Source of the DNA: a virus
Strand: one strand, 5' to 3'
DNA length: 64,000 bases
Virus record (IMG/VR): IMGVR_UViG_3300010885_039212
Location: 1-64,000 of that record
In this document: positions 24,734-30,658 of the stretch, piece after piece
How the letters are laid out: each line of letters begins with the position of its first letter
Position numbering within the stretch: position 1 is the stretch's first letter
Made by a program: the position numbers and the translations under genes
Notes under the pieces: generated by a model
Databases searched by the model: none
What the model was told of the DNA's origin: nothing
The model's input: only the letters and a program-made list of their open reading frames with translations

Positions 24734-24809
24734 GGTGACTGTAGATCAATGGTAGATCCCTGGATTGTGATTCCAGTCGTTGGGAGTTCGAGTCTCCTCA
24801 GTCACCCCA
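24734..24809 (+). tRNA. tRNA-His (GTG)
   Basis: Encoded extra G at -1 pairing C73, acceptor GTGACTG/CAGTCAC, anticodon loop TTGTGAT, CCA encoded. Confidence 0.92.
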
Positions 24810-24814
24810 AGTAT

Positions 24815-24890
24815 GCCAAGATAGCTCAGTTGGTAGAGCACCTGTTTGAAGCACAGGGTGTGGGCAGTTCGATTCTGTCTCTTGGTACCA
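24815..24890 (+). tRNA. tRNA-Phe (GAA)
   Basis: Acceptor GCCAAGA/TCTTGGT, anticodon loop TTGAAGC between CCTGT and ACAGG, CCA encoded. Confidence 0.92.
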
Positions 24891-24891
24891 T

Positions 24892-24965
24892 TCCCTTGTA
24901 GCTCAATGGTAGAGCAAAGTGCTGATAACGCTGAGACACAAGTTCGATTCTTGTCGAGGGAACCA
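24892..24965 (+). tRNA. tRNA-Ile (GAT)
   Basis: Acceptor TCCCTTG/CGAGGGA, anticodon loop CTGATAA; the anticodon stem has one mismatch at its outer pair. CCA encoded. Confidence 0.85.
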
Positions 24966-24970
24966 GTTAT

Positions 24971-25045
24971 GCCTTGTTAGCTCAGTGGTAGAGCGTCTCG
25001 TTTACACCGAGAGGGTCGGCAGTTCGAAACTGTCACAAGGTACCA
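24971..25045 (+). tRNA. tRNA-Val (TAC)
   Basis: Acceptor GCCTTGT/ACAAGGT, anticodon loop TTTACAC between TCTCG and CGAGA, CCA encoded. Confidence 0.92.
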
Positions 25046-25047
25046 AT

Positions 25048-25122
25048 ACCCGATTAGTGAAATGAATATCACACCTTGCTACGAACGAGGAGTTGGGAGT
25101 TTGATTCTCTCATTGGGTGCCA
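25048..25122 (+). tRNA. tRNA-Arg (ACG)
   Basis: Acceptor ACCCGAT/ATTGGGT, anticodon loop CTACGAA, T-loop TTTGATT, CCA encoded. A34 would need host TadA to become inosine. Confidence 0.88.
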
Positions 25123-25127
25123 ATAAT

Positions 25128-25217
25128 GGAAGTATGGTCGAGTCTGGTTTATGGCACCTGTCTTGAAAACAGGCAACTCGAAAGGGTTCGTGGGTTCAAA
25201 TCCTACTACTTCCGCCA
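25128..25217 (+). tRNA. tRNA-Ser (TGA)
   Basis: Class II tRNA with long variable arm. Acceptor GGAAGTA/TACTTCC, anticodon loop CTTGAAA between CCTGT and ACAGG, CCA encoded. Confidence 0.92.
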
Positions 25218-25233
25218 ATTTAAGGAGATGTAT

Positions 25234-25812
25234 ATGCCAAGTGTATTTTTAGTAAGCGATACTCACTTTGGTCATGCTGGTGTATGCAGATTCACTACGC
25301 AGACTGGAGAGAAGTTAAGACCATGGGATAATGCCGATGAAATGGATGAAGCCATGGTTGAAATGTGGAATGAAACAGTGAAGCCAACTGACAAGGTTTA
25401 CCATTTAGGTGACGTTGTCATTAACCGCAAAGCCATGGGAATCATGCGCAGGTTAAATGGTGACAAAGTTTTAATTCGTGGTAACCATGATATCTTTAGA
25501 GATGATGAGTATCGTGAACACTTTCGTGAGTTACGTGCTTATCATGTGATGAATGGTATGATCTTAAGTCATATTCCTATTCATCCTGAATCTTTAGGTA
25601 GATTTGGTGTTAACATCCATGGTCATTTACACTCAGGTAGAGTGATGATGAATGATCCATTTGGACATCGTGAACCAATGATCGATCCTAGATATCATTG
25701 TGTTTGTGTTGAACAAACTGATTTTCGTCCTATCTTATTTGAACGTGTAATTGAACGCATCAAAGAAGAAGGTGGCGAAGTTGGATTTCGTAATGGTAAT
25801 GGACCAACTTAG
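25234..25812 (+). CDS. calcineurin-like metallophosphoesterase
   Basis: 192 residues from ATG 25234 (AAGGAG upstream). The metal-binding motifs appear in order: SDTHFGH (D-x-H), LGDVV (G-D), GNHD, and SHIPIHPES and NIHGHLHSG (G-H-x-H). Substrate unknown; phage enzymes of this type act on phosphoesters, nucleotides or nucleic acids. It lies between two tRNA-Ser genes, and its TAG overlaps the first base of the next tRNA. A second, different phosphoesterase is at 38061. Confidence 0.85.
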   Translation: MPSVFLVSDTHFGHAGVCRFTTQTGEKLRPWDNADEMDEAMVEMWNETVKPTDKVYHLGDVVINRKAMGIMRRLNGDKVLIRGNHDIFRDDEYREHFRELRAYHVMNGMILSHIPIHPESLGRFGVNIHGHLHSGRVMMNDPFGHREPMIDPRYHCVCVEQTDFRPILFERVIERIKEEGGEVGFRNGNGPT

Positions 25813-25900
25813 GAAGACGGGCAGGACGGTAATGCAGCAGATTGCTAATCTGTAGATTGTATAATATGATCATAGGGTTCGACTCCCTAGTCTTCCGCCA
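25812..25900 (+). tRNA. tRNA-Ser (GCT)
   Basis: Class II tRNA with a long variable arm. Acceptor GGAAGAC/GTCTTCC, anticodon loop TTGCTAA, CCA encoded. First base shared with the TAG of the phosphoesterase gene. Confidence 0.88.
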
Positions 25901-25916
25901 ATTTAAGGAGAAAAAT

Positions 25917-25964
25917 ATGTCAGTAGAAGAGTATTGGAAATGGATAAGAGATAATGCACAGTAA
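25917..25964 (+). CDS. possible 15-residue peptide
   Basis: AAGGAG then ATG at ideal spacing, coding MSVEEYWKWIRDNAQ and ending just before tRNA-Leu. Too short to judge by coding statistics; noted because the ribosome site is as good as that of neighbouring real genes. Confidence 0.3.
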   Translation: MSVEEYWKWIRDNAQ

Positions 25965-25965
25965 C

Positions 25966-26049
25966 ACGAGAATGGTGGAATGGTATACACAGGAGACTTA
26001 AAATCTCCCGACGCAAGTCATGAGGGTTCGAGTCCCTCTTCTCGTACCA
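25966..26049 (+). tRNA. tRNA-Leu (TAA)
   Basis: Class II. Acceptor ACGAGAA/TTCTCGT, anticodon loop CTTAAAA between GGAGA and TCTCC, CCA encoded. Confidence 0.9.
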
Positions 26050-26052
26050 ATT

Positions 26053-26129
26053 GTCTCGGTAGCTCAGTAGGATAGAGCAACAACCTTCTAAGTTGTGGGT
26101 CAGGAGTTCGAATCTCTTCCGAGACGCCA
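26053..26129 (+). tRNA. tRNA-Arg (TCT)
   Basis: Acceptor GTCTCGG/CCGAGAC, anticodon loop CTTCTAA between ACAAC and GTTGT, CCA encoded. Confidence 0.92.
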
Positions 26130-26133
26130 GTTT

Positions 26134-26208
26134 GGGCTGATAGCTTAATGGTAAAGCAGTGAACTCATAATTCATTGAGTGTAGGTTCAATTCCTACTCA
26201 GCCCACCA
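26134..26208 (+). tRNA. tRNA-Met or tRNA-Ile2 (CAT)
   Basis: Acceptor GGGCTGA/TCAGCCC, anticodon loop CTCATAA, CCA encoded. No initiator features. One of three CAT tRNAs here; it could be elongator Met or the lysidine-modified Ile2. Confidence 0.85.
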
Positions 26209-26213
26209 TATAT

Positions 26214-26288
26214 GCACGTGTGACTGAATGGTAAGGTAGCGGTTTGCAAGTCCGATGTTCGTAGGTTCGATTCCTACCACGTGTTCCA
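26214..26288 (+). tRNA. tRNA-Cys (GCA)
   Basis: Acceptor GCACGTG/CACGTGT with G-U first pair, anticodon loop TTGCAAG with a T-T mismatch beside it, discriminator T, CCA encoded. Confidence 0.8.
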
Positions 26289-26290
26289 GA

Positions 26291-26437
26291 TTATTTTTTG
26301 TTGTAAAGATCGAAAAGAGTTTTAACTTTTTCTTCAAGAACAGCAATTCTATTATCTGCTTTTGCAAGAATAATTACTAAAGTGATGAAACCAACAAAAA
26401 CTGGCCACAACTTCATGATGTTATCGATTAGATCCAT
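26291..26437 (-). CDS. small minus-strand membrane/coiled-coil protein
   Basis: 48 residues read on the minus strand from ATG at 26437 with a perfect GGAGG upstream. One membrane segment (LWPVFVGFITLVIILAK) then a short coiled coil (ADNRIAVLEEKVKTLFDL). The shape fits small lysis-accessory or XhlA-like phage proteins, which I recall in T4-like aquatic phages. It runs against all neighbouring tRNAs, so it needs its own minus-strand transcript. Confidence 0.65.
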   Translation of the reverse strand: MDLIDNIMKLWPVFVGFITLVIILAKADNRIAVLEEKVKTLFDLYNKK

Positions 26438-26463
26438 GCTACCTCCATTTTTGCTTATTTATC

Positions 26464-26490
26464 AATAACCATGTTGCAAGAATGGTTATT
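26464..26490. terminator. perfect inverted repeat upstream of minus-strand gene
   Basis: AATAACCAT (26464-26472) and ATGGTTATT (26482-26490) with a 9-base loop. Lies between the minus-strand gene and a plus-strand promoter; could end read-through on either strand or be a protein-binding site. No long T run. Confidence 0.4.
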
Positions 26491-26500
26491 AAATTAGTGC

Positions 26501-26529
26501 TTTACAAATAATAAAAAGTGTAGTATAAT
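26501..26529 (+). promoter_or_regulatory. sigma70-type promoter
   Basis: TTTACA (26501-26506), 17-base spacer, TATAAT (26524-26529). Followed only by a 14-codon frame at 26536 before the next promoter. Confidence 0.65.
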
Positions 26530-26599
26530 AAATCTATGATGAGAAGAAAAGAGAGTGGTTTGAAAGACCCTCTGAAATGAAAGGTTATTAAATTATCTC

Positions 26600-26628
26600 T
26601 TTACTTTTAATCATAAATGCGGTATAAT
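26600..26628 (+). promoter_or_regulatory. sigma70-type promoter
   Basis: TTTACT (26600-26605), 17-base spacer, TATAAT (26623-26628). Leader CTGGAATCAAAAAAGG leads to the start at 26659. Confidence 0.7.
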
Positions 26629-26658
26629 TCTATTCTGGAATCAAAAAAGGAAAACAAA

Positions 26659-26727
26659 ATGGAATGTTTGAAATGTAAAAAATGGCACTTTAAAATGAAT
26701 CCTTGTAATCCTGGAAAACAAAGGTAA
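26659..26727 (+). CDS. 22-residue Cys-rich mini-protein
   Basis: Codes MECLKCKKWHFKMNPCNPGK plus two residues. It has its own promoter and AAAAAAGG ribosome site with the same 24-base leader spacing as larger early genes. The three Cys could bind a metal. It may equally be a decayed remnant of a longer early gene. Confidence 0.4.
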   Translation: MECLKCKKWHFKMNPCNPGKQR

Positions 26728-26735
26728 GGATAGTT

Positions 26736-26810
26736 GCTCGGCTCGTCTATCGGTTAGGACACTGCCCTTTCACGGCAGGAAGACCAGTTCGATTCTGGTG
26801 CCGAGTACCA
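26736..26810 (+). tRNA. tRNA-Glu (TTC)
   Basis: Acceptor GCTCGGC/GCCGAGT (G-U first pair), anticodon loop CTTTCAC between CTGCC and GGCAG, CCA encoded. Confidence 0.9.
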
Positions 26811-26820
26811 AATTTAATTG

Positions 26821-27180
26821 CATTGGGTTACCAATACCAGTAGGTGATCTAGTTTGTCTACAACTGACGGAGTTGTAACTGCTAGATTACACGAAACCTC
26901 GAGATAATATCAGAAGGACGCTGGAGCAAGTTGGTCTGTAATGTGGTTGACAAACAAATCCGTGGACGACACGGTAGGGCAGGTTCAAAACTGTTATTTT
27001 TGTCAAACATCCCAGTGTGATTAAATTTGGTATTAGTTTAGTGCTATCAAGGTATCGTGATCTGATCAATCACTATTCGGGTCCAACTGGCGAGGGACGG
27101 ATCCTAATATAACTGCTTAGTCGCTATGGGATGTTAGCTACAGACCCCTAAATCGAGCAGATAGCACTAAACTAATACCA
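26821..27180 (+). ncRNA. candidate large structured RNA, about 360 nt
   Basis: No credible gene on either strand, but many exact helices. Domain 1 is closed by CATTGGG (26821-26827) with CCCAGTG (27011-27017) and contains GTGATCTAG/CTAGATTAC (26844-26852/26882-26890) with inner ACAACT/AGTTGT, TTGACAAA/TTTGTCAA (26947-26954/26999-27006) with inner CCGTG/CACGG. Domain 2 is closed by a perfect 21-bp repeat (27028-27048/27160-27180) with inner GTGAT/ATCAC. It sits between tRNA-Glu and tRNA-Tyr. GOLLD- or ROOL-like ornate phage RNA is possible; not recognised with certainty. Confidence 0.55.
27028..27180 (+). repeat. perfect 21-bp inverted repeat enclosing 111 nt
   Basis: TGGTATTAGTTTAGTGCTAT begins the left arm (27028-27048); the right arm (27160-27180) is its exact complement. 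The longest perfect stem noticed in the window, ending one base before the tRNA-Tyr. Confidence 0.85.
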
Positions 27181-27181
27181 T

Positions 27182-27267
27182 GGAGAATGAGAAGCATTGG
27201 TGACTTCAGCAGACTGTAAATCTGTCGCCTTATGGCATATGGGGTTCGAATCCCTGATTCTCCACCA
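27182..27267 (+). tRNA. tRNA-Tyr (GTA)
   Basis: Class II with long variable arm. Acceptor GGAGAAT/ATTCTCC, anticodon loop CTGTAAA between GCAGA and TCTGT, CCA encoded. Starts directly after the 21-bp inverted repeat. Confidence 0.9.
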
Positions 27268-27274
27268 AGTATTT

Positions 27275-27349
27275 GGTCTCGAAGTGTTCATGGACGCACA
27301 CAACACTGTCACTGTTGAAGAAGGGGATCGTTACCCCTCGAGACCGCCA
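27275..27349 (+). tRNA. tRNA-Asp (GTC), divergent T-loop
   Basis: Acceptor GGTCTCG/CGAGACC, D-stem GTGT/GCAC, anticodon loop CTGTCAC between CAACA and TGTTG, CCA encoded. The T-loop reads ATCGTTA instead of TTC-purine type, so position 54 is unusual. Confidence 0.8.
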
Positions 27350-27356
27350 TGTTTAT

Positions 27357-27484
27357 GTCCTGGTAATCCACGCCAAGTTCGCAACTTGGGTTCTACGATG
27401 AGTTCGCAACTCATGGCAGTAGAGAGGTAAAAACCCTGTTTATAGGGTCTCCAGTGAGTAGGTGAAACTCCTATAAGGACGCCA
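27357..27484 (+). ncRNA. tRNA-like element with two inserted hairpins
   Basis: GTCCT (27357-27361) pairs AGGAC (27476-27480), followed by GCCA; a T-arm-like hairpin GTAGG/CCTAT with loop TGAAACT abuts it, and an ACCCT/AGGGT hairpin stands where an anticodon arm would be, with only a 6-base loop. Between lie two similar hairpins, CCAAGTTCGCAACTTGG and ATGAGTTCGCAACTCAT. It looks like a tRNA shape with about 70 extra bases: a decayed tRNA, an interrupted one, or a distinct RNA. Confidence 0.45.
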
Positions 27485-27665
27485 TTTTTGTTGGAATGAA
27501 TTCAAAGTCTTGTGACTTTTTTAGTAGTTCGTCAGGAACGAATTTGACAGATACATATTTATCAGGAATGAAATGTTTTGATGTAGTATAAGTCGATTGT
27601 GTGTATTTAATGTTGTCTATTTTATACAACATTAAATATGAATCTTCAGGTGGGATATGTGACAT
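27471..27665 (-). CDS. possible minus-strand small protein
   Basis: 64 residues on the minus strand (MSHIPPEDSYLMLYKIDNIKYTQ…), with plausible phage codon use and composition, no signal or membrane segment. No ribosome site is visible before the ATG and no family is recognised. An internal 9-bp hairpin (TAATGTTGT/ACAACATTA) lies within. The end overlaps the tRNA-like element. Confidence 0.45.
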   Translation of the reverse strand: MSHIPPEDSYLMLYKIDNIKYTQSTYTTSKHFIPDKYVSVKFVPDELLKKSQDFEFIPTKMASL

Positions 27666-27680
27666 AAGTATATTTATTAT

Positions 27681-27755
27681 TCCAGAGTAGCACAGCGGTA
27701 GTGCAGTTGACTGTTAATCAATTGGTCGTAGGTTCGATCCCTGCCTCTGGAGCCA
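27681..27755 (+). tRNA. tRNA-Asn (GTT)
   Basis: Acceptor TCCAGAG/CTCTGGA, anticodon loop CTGTTAA between GTTGA and TCAAT, CCA encoded. Confidence 0.92.
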
Positions 27756-27760
27756 GTTAT

Positions 27761-27835
27761 CGCAGAGTGGAGAAGTAGTATCTCATCAGGTTCATACCCT
27801 GAAGATCGGTGGTGCGATTCCACCCTCTGCAACCA
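27761..27835 (+). tRNA. initiator-type tRNA-fMet (CAT)
   Basis: Acceptor CGCAGAG/CTCTGCA has the C1-A72 mismatch typical of bacterial initiators. Anticodon loop TTCATAC between TCAGG and CCTGA; the three consecutive G-C pairs of cellular initiators are only partly present. CCA encoded. Confidence 0.8.
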
Positions 27836-27840
27836 AACAT

Positions 27841-27923
27841 GCCCCGATGGTGGAATGGTAGACACGCTGGTCTTAGAAGCCAGTGCCTAGTGCGTGAGAG
27901 TTCGAGTCTCTCTTGGGGCACCA
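27841..27923 (+). tRNA. tRNA-Leu (TAG)
   Basis: Class II. Acceptor GCCCCGA/TTGGGGC, anticodon loop CTTAGAA, CCA encoded. Confidence 0.9.
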
Positions 27924-27930
27924 GAATTTC

Positions 27931-28005
27931 GGTGATGTAGCACAGTGGTAGTGCAACTGCTTCATACGCAGTTGGTCGGTGGTTCAAATCCACCCATCAC
28001 CACCA
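27931..28005 (+). tRNA. tRNA-Met or tRNA-Ile2 (CAT)
   Basis: Acceptor GGTGATG/CATCACC, anticodon loop TTCATAC between ACTGC and GCAGT, CCA encoded. Fully paired first position, so not an initiator. Confidence 0.88.
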
Positions 28006-28036
28006 GTCATAAGTAGATAACATTGGAGATTTTTAT

Positions 28037-28255
28037 ATGGATATGGATCAAGCAGCAGTCTTTTTGGCAGGAAGTATTTTAATGTCAGTGGGTGTGCTTG
28101 TTATTGTTGGTGCGGTAGTTGCTATCAATAACATCATACACAGATATTGGAAAAATCTTGGATGGAATTTACTTCCATTTGATTATAGACCAGCAGTGTT
28201 TCTTGATCCAAGTGAGATGAAGAAAGAAGAACCAGTGTTAGAGAAGAAGAAATAA
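28037..28255 (+). CDS. conserved small membrane protein
   Basis: 72 residues: one long membrane segment (about 7-32, AVFLAGSILMSVGVLVIVGAVV) then INNIIHRYWKNLGW and a Lys/Glu-rich tail. I recognise the opening AAVFLAGSIL and NNIIH-KYW from small T4-like phage proteins. GGAG upstream of the start. Lies between tRNA-Met and tRNA-Pro. Confidence 0.6.
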   Translation: MDMDQAAVFLAGSILMSVGVLVIVGAVVAINNIIHRYWKNLGWNLLPFDYRPAVFLDPSEMKKEEPVLEKKK

Positions 28256-28257
28256 TA

Positions 28258-28334
<77 letters not shown>

Positions 28335-28347
28335 ATTTAGGTAATGC

Positions 28348-28821
28348 ATGTATACAATAGAACAACATAAAATCGATGATGAAATAATTTCTTCACTAGA
28401 AAGTATTTTAGATTGTTGCGTTGAGTTCAATGAGAAATTGATTCCACTGAACAGTACCTACACCAAAAATGGAATACAAACAGAGAATCTTTGTGGTTAT
28501 AAAAATGTTGATGAAGTAATAACAAAAATCTTAATCAACATAAACCATACAGAGTTGACTTGTAAACATCTGCATATGATATCTTATAACGAAGGTGGTA
28601 TGCAAGAGGTTCACGATCACGCAAAGACTGAAACACATTCTTTCGTGTTGTATCTATCGACTTGTGAAGATGGTGGTGAAACTGTCTTTATAGATGAAAC
28701 TGGTAATGAAGTTTCAGTTCCTCCAAAGAGGGGTAGTTTATTGTTATTTGATTCAAGAATACTGCACTACAGTAAACCCACAAAAAGTAAAAAGAAGGTA
28801 GTTGTTGCAGCATTAATTTAA
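28348..28821 (+). CDS. 2OG-Fe(II) oxygenase (prolyl-4-hydroxylase-like)
   Basis: 157 residues. The catalytic order is visible: SYNEGGMQEVHDHAK (HxD/H iron ligands), LYLSTCEDGGETVF, PKRGSLLLFDSRILHYS (distal His) and KSKKKVVVAA (Lys for 2-oxoglutarate). Such phage enzymes may hydroxylate proteins or nucleotides; no substrate can be inferred. Inside the tRNA cluster between tRNA-Pro and tRNA-Ala. Confidence 0.8.
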   Translation: MYTIEQHKIDDEIISSLESILDCCVEFNEKLIPLNSTYTKNGIQTENLCGYKNVDEVITKILININHTELTCKHLHMISYNEGGMQEVHDHAKTETHSFVLYLSTCEDGGETVFIDETGNEVSVPPKRGSLLLFDSRILHYSKPTKSKKKVVVAALI

Positions 28822-28825
28822 ATAT

Positions 28826-28900
28826 GGGTTGTTAGTTTAGTTGGGAAAACACTTGCCTTGCACGCAGGAGTGGGGAGTTCGAATCTCCCACGATCCACCA
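28826..28900 (+). tRNA. tRNA-Ala (TGC)
   Basis: Acceptor GGGTTGT/ACGATCC (two wobble pairs), anticodon loop CTTGCAC, CCA encoded. Confidence 0.88.
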
Positions 28901-28904
28901 ATTT

Positions 28905-28978
28905 GCCCTTTTAGTATAATGGTATTACACCTGTTTTGTAATCAGGTTACGGCAGTTCGATTCTGTCATGGGGCACCA
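28905..28978 (+). tRNA. tRNA-Thr (TGT)
   Basis: Acceptor GCCCTTT/ATGGGGC with one T-T mismatch, anticodon loop TTTGTAA, CCA encoded. Confidence 0.85.
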
Positions 28979-28982
28979 ATAT

Positions 28983-29056
28983 ATCTCTCTAGTGTAATGG
29001 CAGCACGTCGGTCTCCAAAACCGCCAGTCGGGGTTCGATTCCCTGGAGGGATGCCA
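28983..29056 (+). tRNA. tRNA-Trp (CCA)
   Basis: Acceptor ATCTCTC/GAGGGAT, anticodon loop CTCCAAA, discriminator G, CCA encoded. Confidence 0.88.
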
Positions 29057-29060
29057 TATT

Positions 29061-29134
29061 GCGGGATTAGTTTAATGGTCAAACGAAACCTTGCCAAGGT
29101 TTAGTCACCAGTTCGATTCTGGTATCCCGCTCCA
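29061..29134 (+). tRNA. tRNA-Gly (GCC)
   Basis: Acceptor GCGGGAT/ATCCCGC, anticodon loop TTGCCAA between AAACC and GGTTT, discriminator T, CCA encoded. Confidence 0.92.
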
Positions 29135-29145
29135 ATAAAGTTCAT

Positions 29146-29835
29146 ATGAAACACATAATCACACTTTTATCGTTCGTAGCATTAAACAGTTTTTCTAAAC
29201 CAGTTGTAACTGAATCTTATGTTCTTTATGATGCAGATTCTCATACAACAATAACTGGTAAAGACATGAACGAAGTTAAACCAGTGGCTAGTTTAACTAA
29301 ATTAATGACTGCAATGATCGCAATTGACAGAGGAATTGGTGATAGAGAATCATTTGAGAAACTGCTTATTCGTTCTGATAATGGTGTGGCAGAAAGTCTC
29401 GCAAAGAAATATCCAGGTGGTAAACTAGCATTCATTAAAGCAATGAATACTAAAGCAGAATCACTTGGATTACATTACACTTCATATCATGATCCAAGTG
29501 GTCTCAGTGTTTTCAATCGTAGTACAGCAAAAGAATATGTCTCCGTAGTATTGGAAGCAAACAAGTATCCAATGATTCGAGAGATATCATCGATGCCACT
29601 CAAAAAAATAAAGAATAAAAAACGATCATACGTAATCTACAATACTAATAGTGCTCTACTAAAGGAGTATGAAAATATTGTGATAAGTAAAACAGGGTTT
29701 ACCAGTCATGCTGGTAGATGTCTTGCTTTGTATGTGGAAGAGAAACCTAAGAAGCACATTATTGTGATACTCGGTGAACCAACTCCGCAGAAGAGAGCAG
29801 AAATAGCGAGAGAGTTAATCAATATGACGAAGTAA
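29146..29835 (+). CDS. exported S11-family D-Ala-D-Ala peptidase (PBP-like)
   Basis: 229 residues with a signal peptide (first 17 residues). All three penicillin-binding active-site motifs are present: SLTK (about 49-52), SDN (77-79) and KTG (182-184). It is shorter than DacA (about 400) and closer in size to PBP7/PbpG. It would cut or trim peptide cross-links of peptidoglycan in the periplasm. An S11 enzyme is unusual in a phage; it may remodel the wall during infection or lysis. Directly downstream of tRNA-Gly. Confidence 0.85.
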   Translation: MKHIITLLSFVALNSFSKPVVTESYVLYDADSHTTITGKDMNEVKPVASLTKLMTAMIAIDRGIGDRESFEKLLIRSDNGVAESLAKKYPGGKLAFIKAMNTKAESLGLHYTSYHDPSGLSVFNRSTAKEYVSVVLEANKYPMIREISSMPLKKIKNKKRSYVIYNTNSALLKEYENIVISKTGFTSHAGRCLALYVEEKPKKHIIVILGEPTPQKRAEIARELINMTK

Positions 29836-29845
29836 GGAGATAATC

Positions 29846-30328
29846 ATGCGTCCTATCGACATCAATGAAGTAAAAACATTCATTGAAGCACAAAGTCCAG
29901 AAACAAAAATTTACATTGGGGCTGATTCCGAAAGATTTAATATAGGTAATGATTGGTACGCAGATTATACTTTGGCAATCGTTGTTCACATTAATGGTAA
30001 CAGTGGTTGTAAAATTTTTGGTGAAGTTCAGAGAGAACGTGATTATGATAGAAAGCAGAACAGACCACGTATGCGGTTAATGACTGAAGTCTACAAGATT
30101 GCAGATCTATATTTGAAACTACAAGATGTTCTTGAAGATCGAGATGTAGAAGTTCACCTAGATATTAATCCAAACGAGATGCATGGATCATCTTGTGTGA
30201 TTAATGAAGCAACAGGATATATAAGAGGTATGTGTAATGTGGTGCCATTGGTTAAACCAAATGCATTTGCGGCATCATACTGTGCAGATCGAATGAAAGA
30301 TATTTTGTCAAATAGAATGGTAGCATAA
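29846..30328 (+). CDS. YkuK-like RNase H-fold protein (DUF458)
   Basis: 160 residues. The opening strand IYIGADSERF with acidic residue and HLDINPNEMHGSSCVINEATGY match the YkuK/DUF458 group of predicted RNase H-like nucleases. Activity is unproven for the family. GGAG lies before the start; the gene ends one base before tRNA-Gly(TCC). Confidence 0.7.
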   Translation: MRPIDINEVKTFIEAQSPETKIYIGADSERFNIGNDWYADYTLAIVVHINGNSGCKIFGEVQRERDYDRKQNRPRMRLMTEVYKIADLYLKLQDVLEDRDVEVHLDINPNEMHGSSCVINEATGYIRGMCNVVPLVKPNAFAASYCADRMKDILSNRMVA

Positions 30329-30329
30329 T

Positions 30330-30403
30330 GCGGGATTCGTAAAATGGTATTACCTTAGCCTTCCAAGCTAAAGTCGGGAGTTCGATTCTCCCATCCCGCT
30401 CCA
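30330..30403 (+). tRNA. tRNA-Gly (TCC)
   Basis: Acceptor GCGGGAT/ATCCCGC, anticodon loop CTTCCAA between TTAGC and GCTAA, CCA encoded. Last tRNA of the cluster; acceptor identical to the GCC tRNA. Confidence 0.92.
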
Positions 30404-30417
30404 ATCAAAGGATTATT

Positions 30418-30636
30418 ATGAACGAAGAAGTTACAATAGATGAACCAAAACCAATGTCATTCTCTGAGAAATGGCATGCTGAGAAACTTCTGAAGCGATC
30501 TAAAAAGAAAGCCAAGAAAGCACTGATCGACAAAGGGTATGATCCAACATCAGCCACATCCATGGTAAAGAAAGCACTTAAGAAAATTGTCAATGACAAT
30601 AAACCAGTGAAGAGAGCAGCAGGACGTGGCGGATAA
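30418..30636 (+). CDS. small basic conserved phage protein
   Basis: 72 residues, Lys-rich (KRSKKKAKKALIDKGYDPTSAT) and ending VKRAAGRGG. The GYDPTSATSMVKKALKKI helix and the RAAGRG tail are familiar from T4-like aquatic phages. Function unknown; the charge suggests nucleic-acid contact. Confidence 0.6.
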   Translation: MNEEVTIDEPKPMSFSEKWHAEKLLKRSKKKAKKALIDKGYDPTSATSMVKKALKKIVNDNKPVKRAAGRGG

Positions 30637-30658
30637 AACCTAATGTATGGAGATGATG

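Noticed and set aside
27373-27414. Two similar hairpins as a CRISPR-like repeat pair
   Set aside because: Only two units, no spacers and no cas genes; they belong to the tRNA-like element.
27197-27430. 77-codon plus-strand frame across tRNA-Tyr, tRNA-Asp and the tRNA-like element
   Set aside because: It runs straight through two well-formed tRNA genes and its protein has no coding character.
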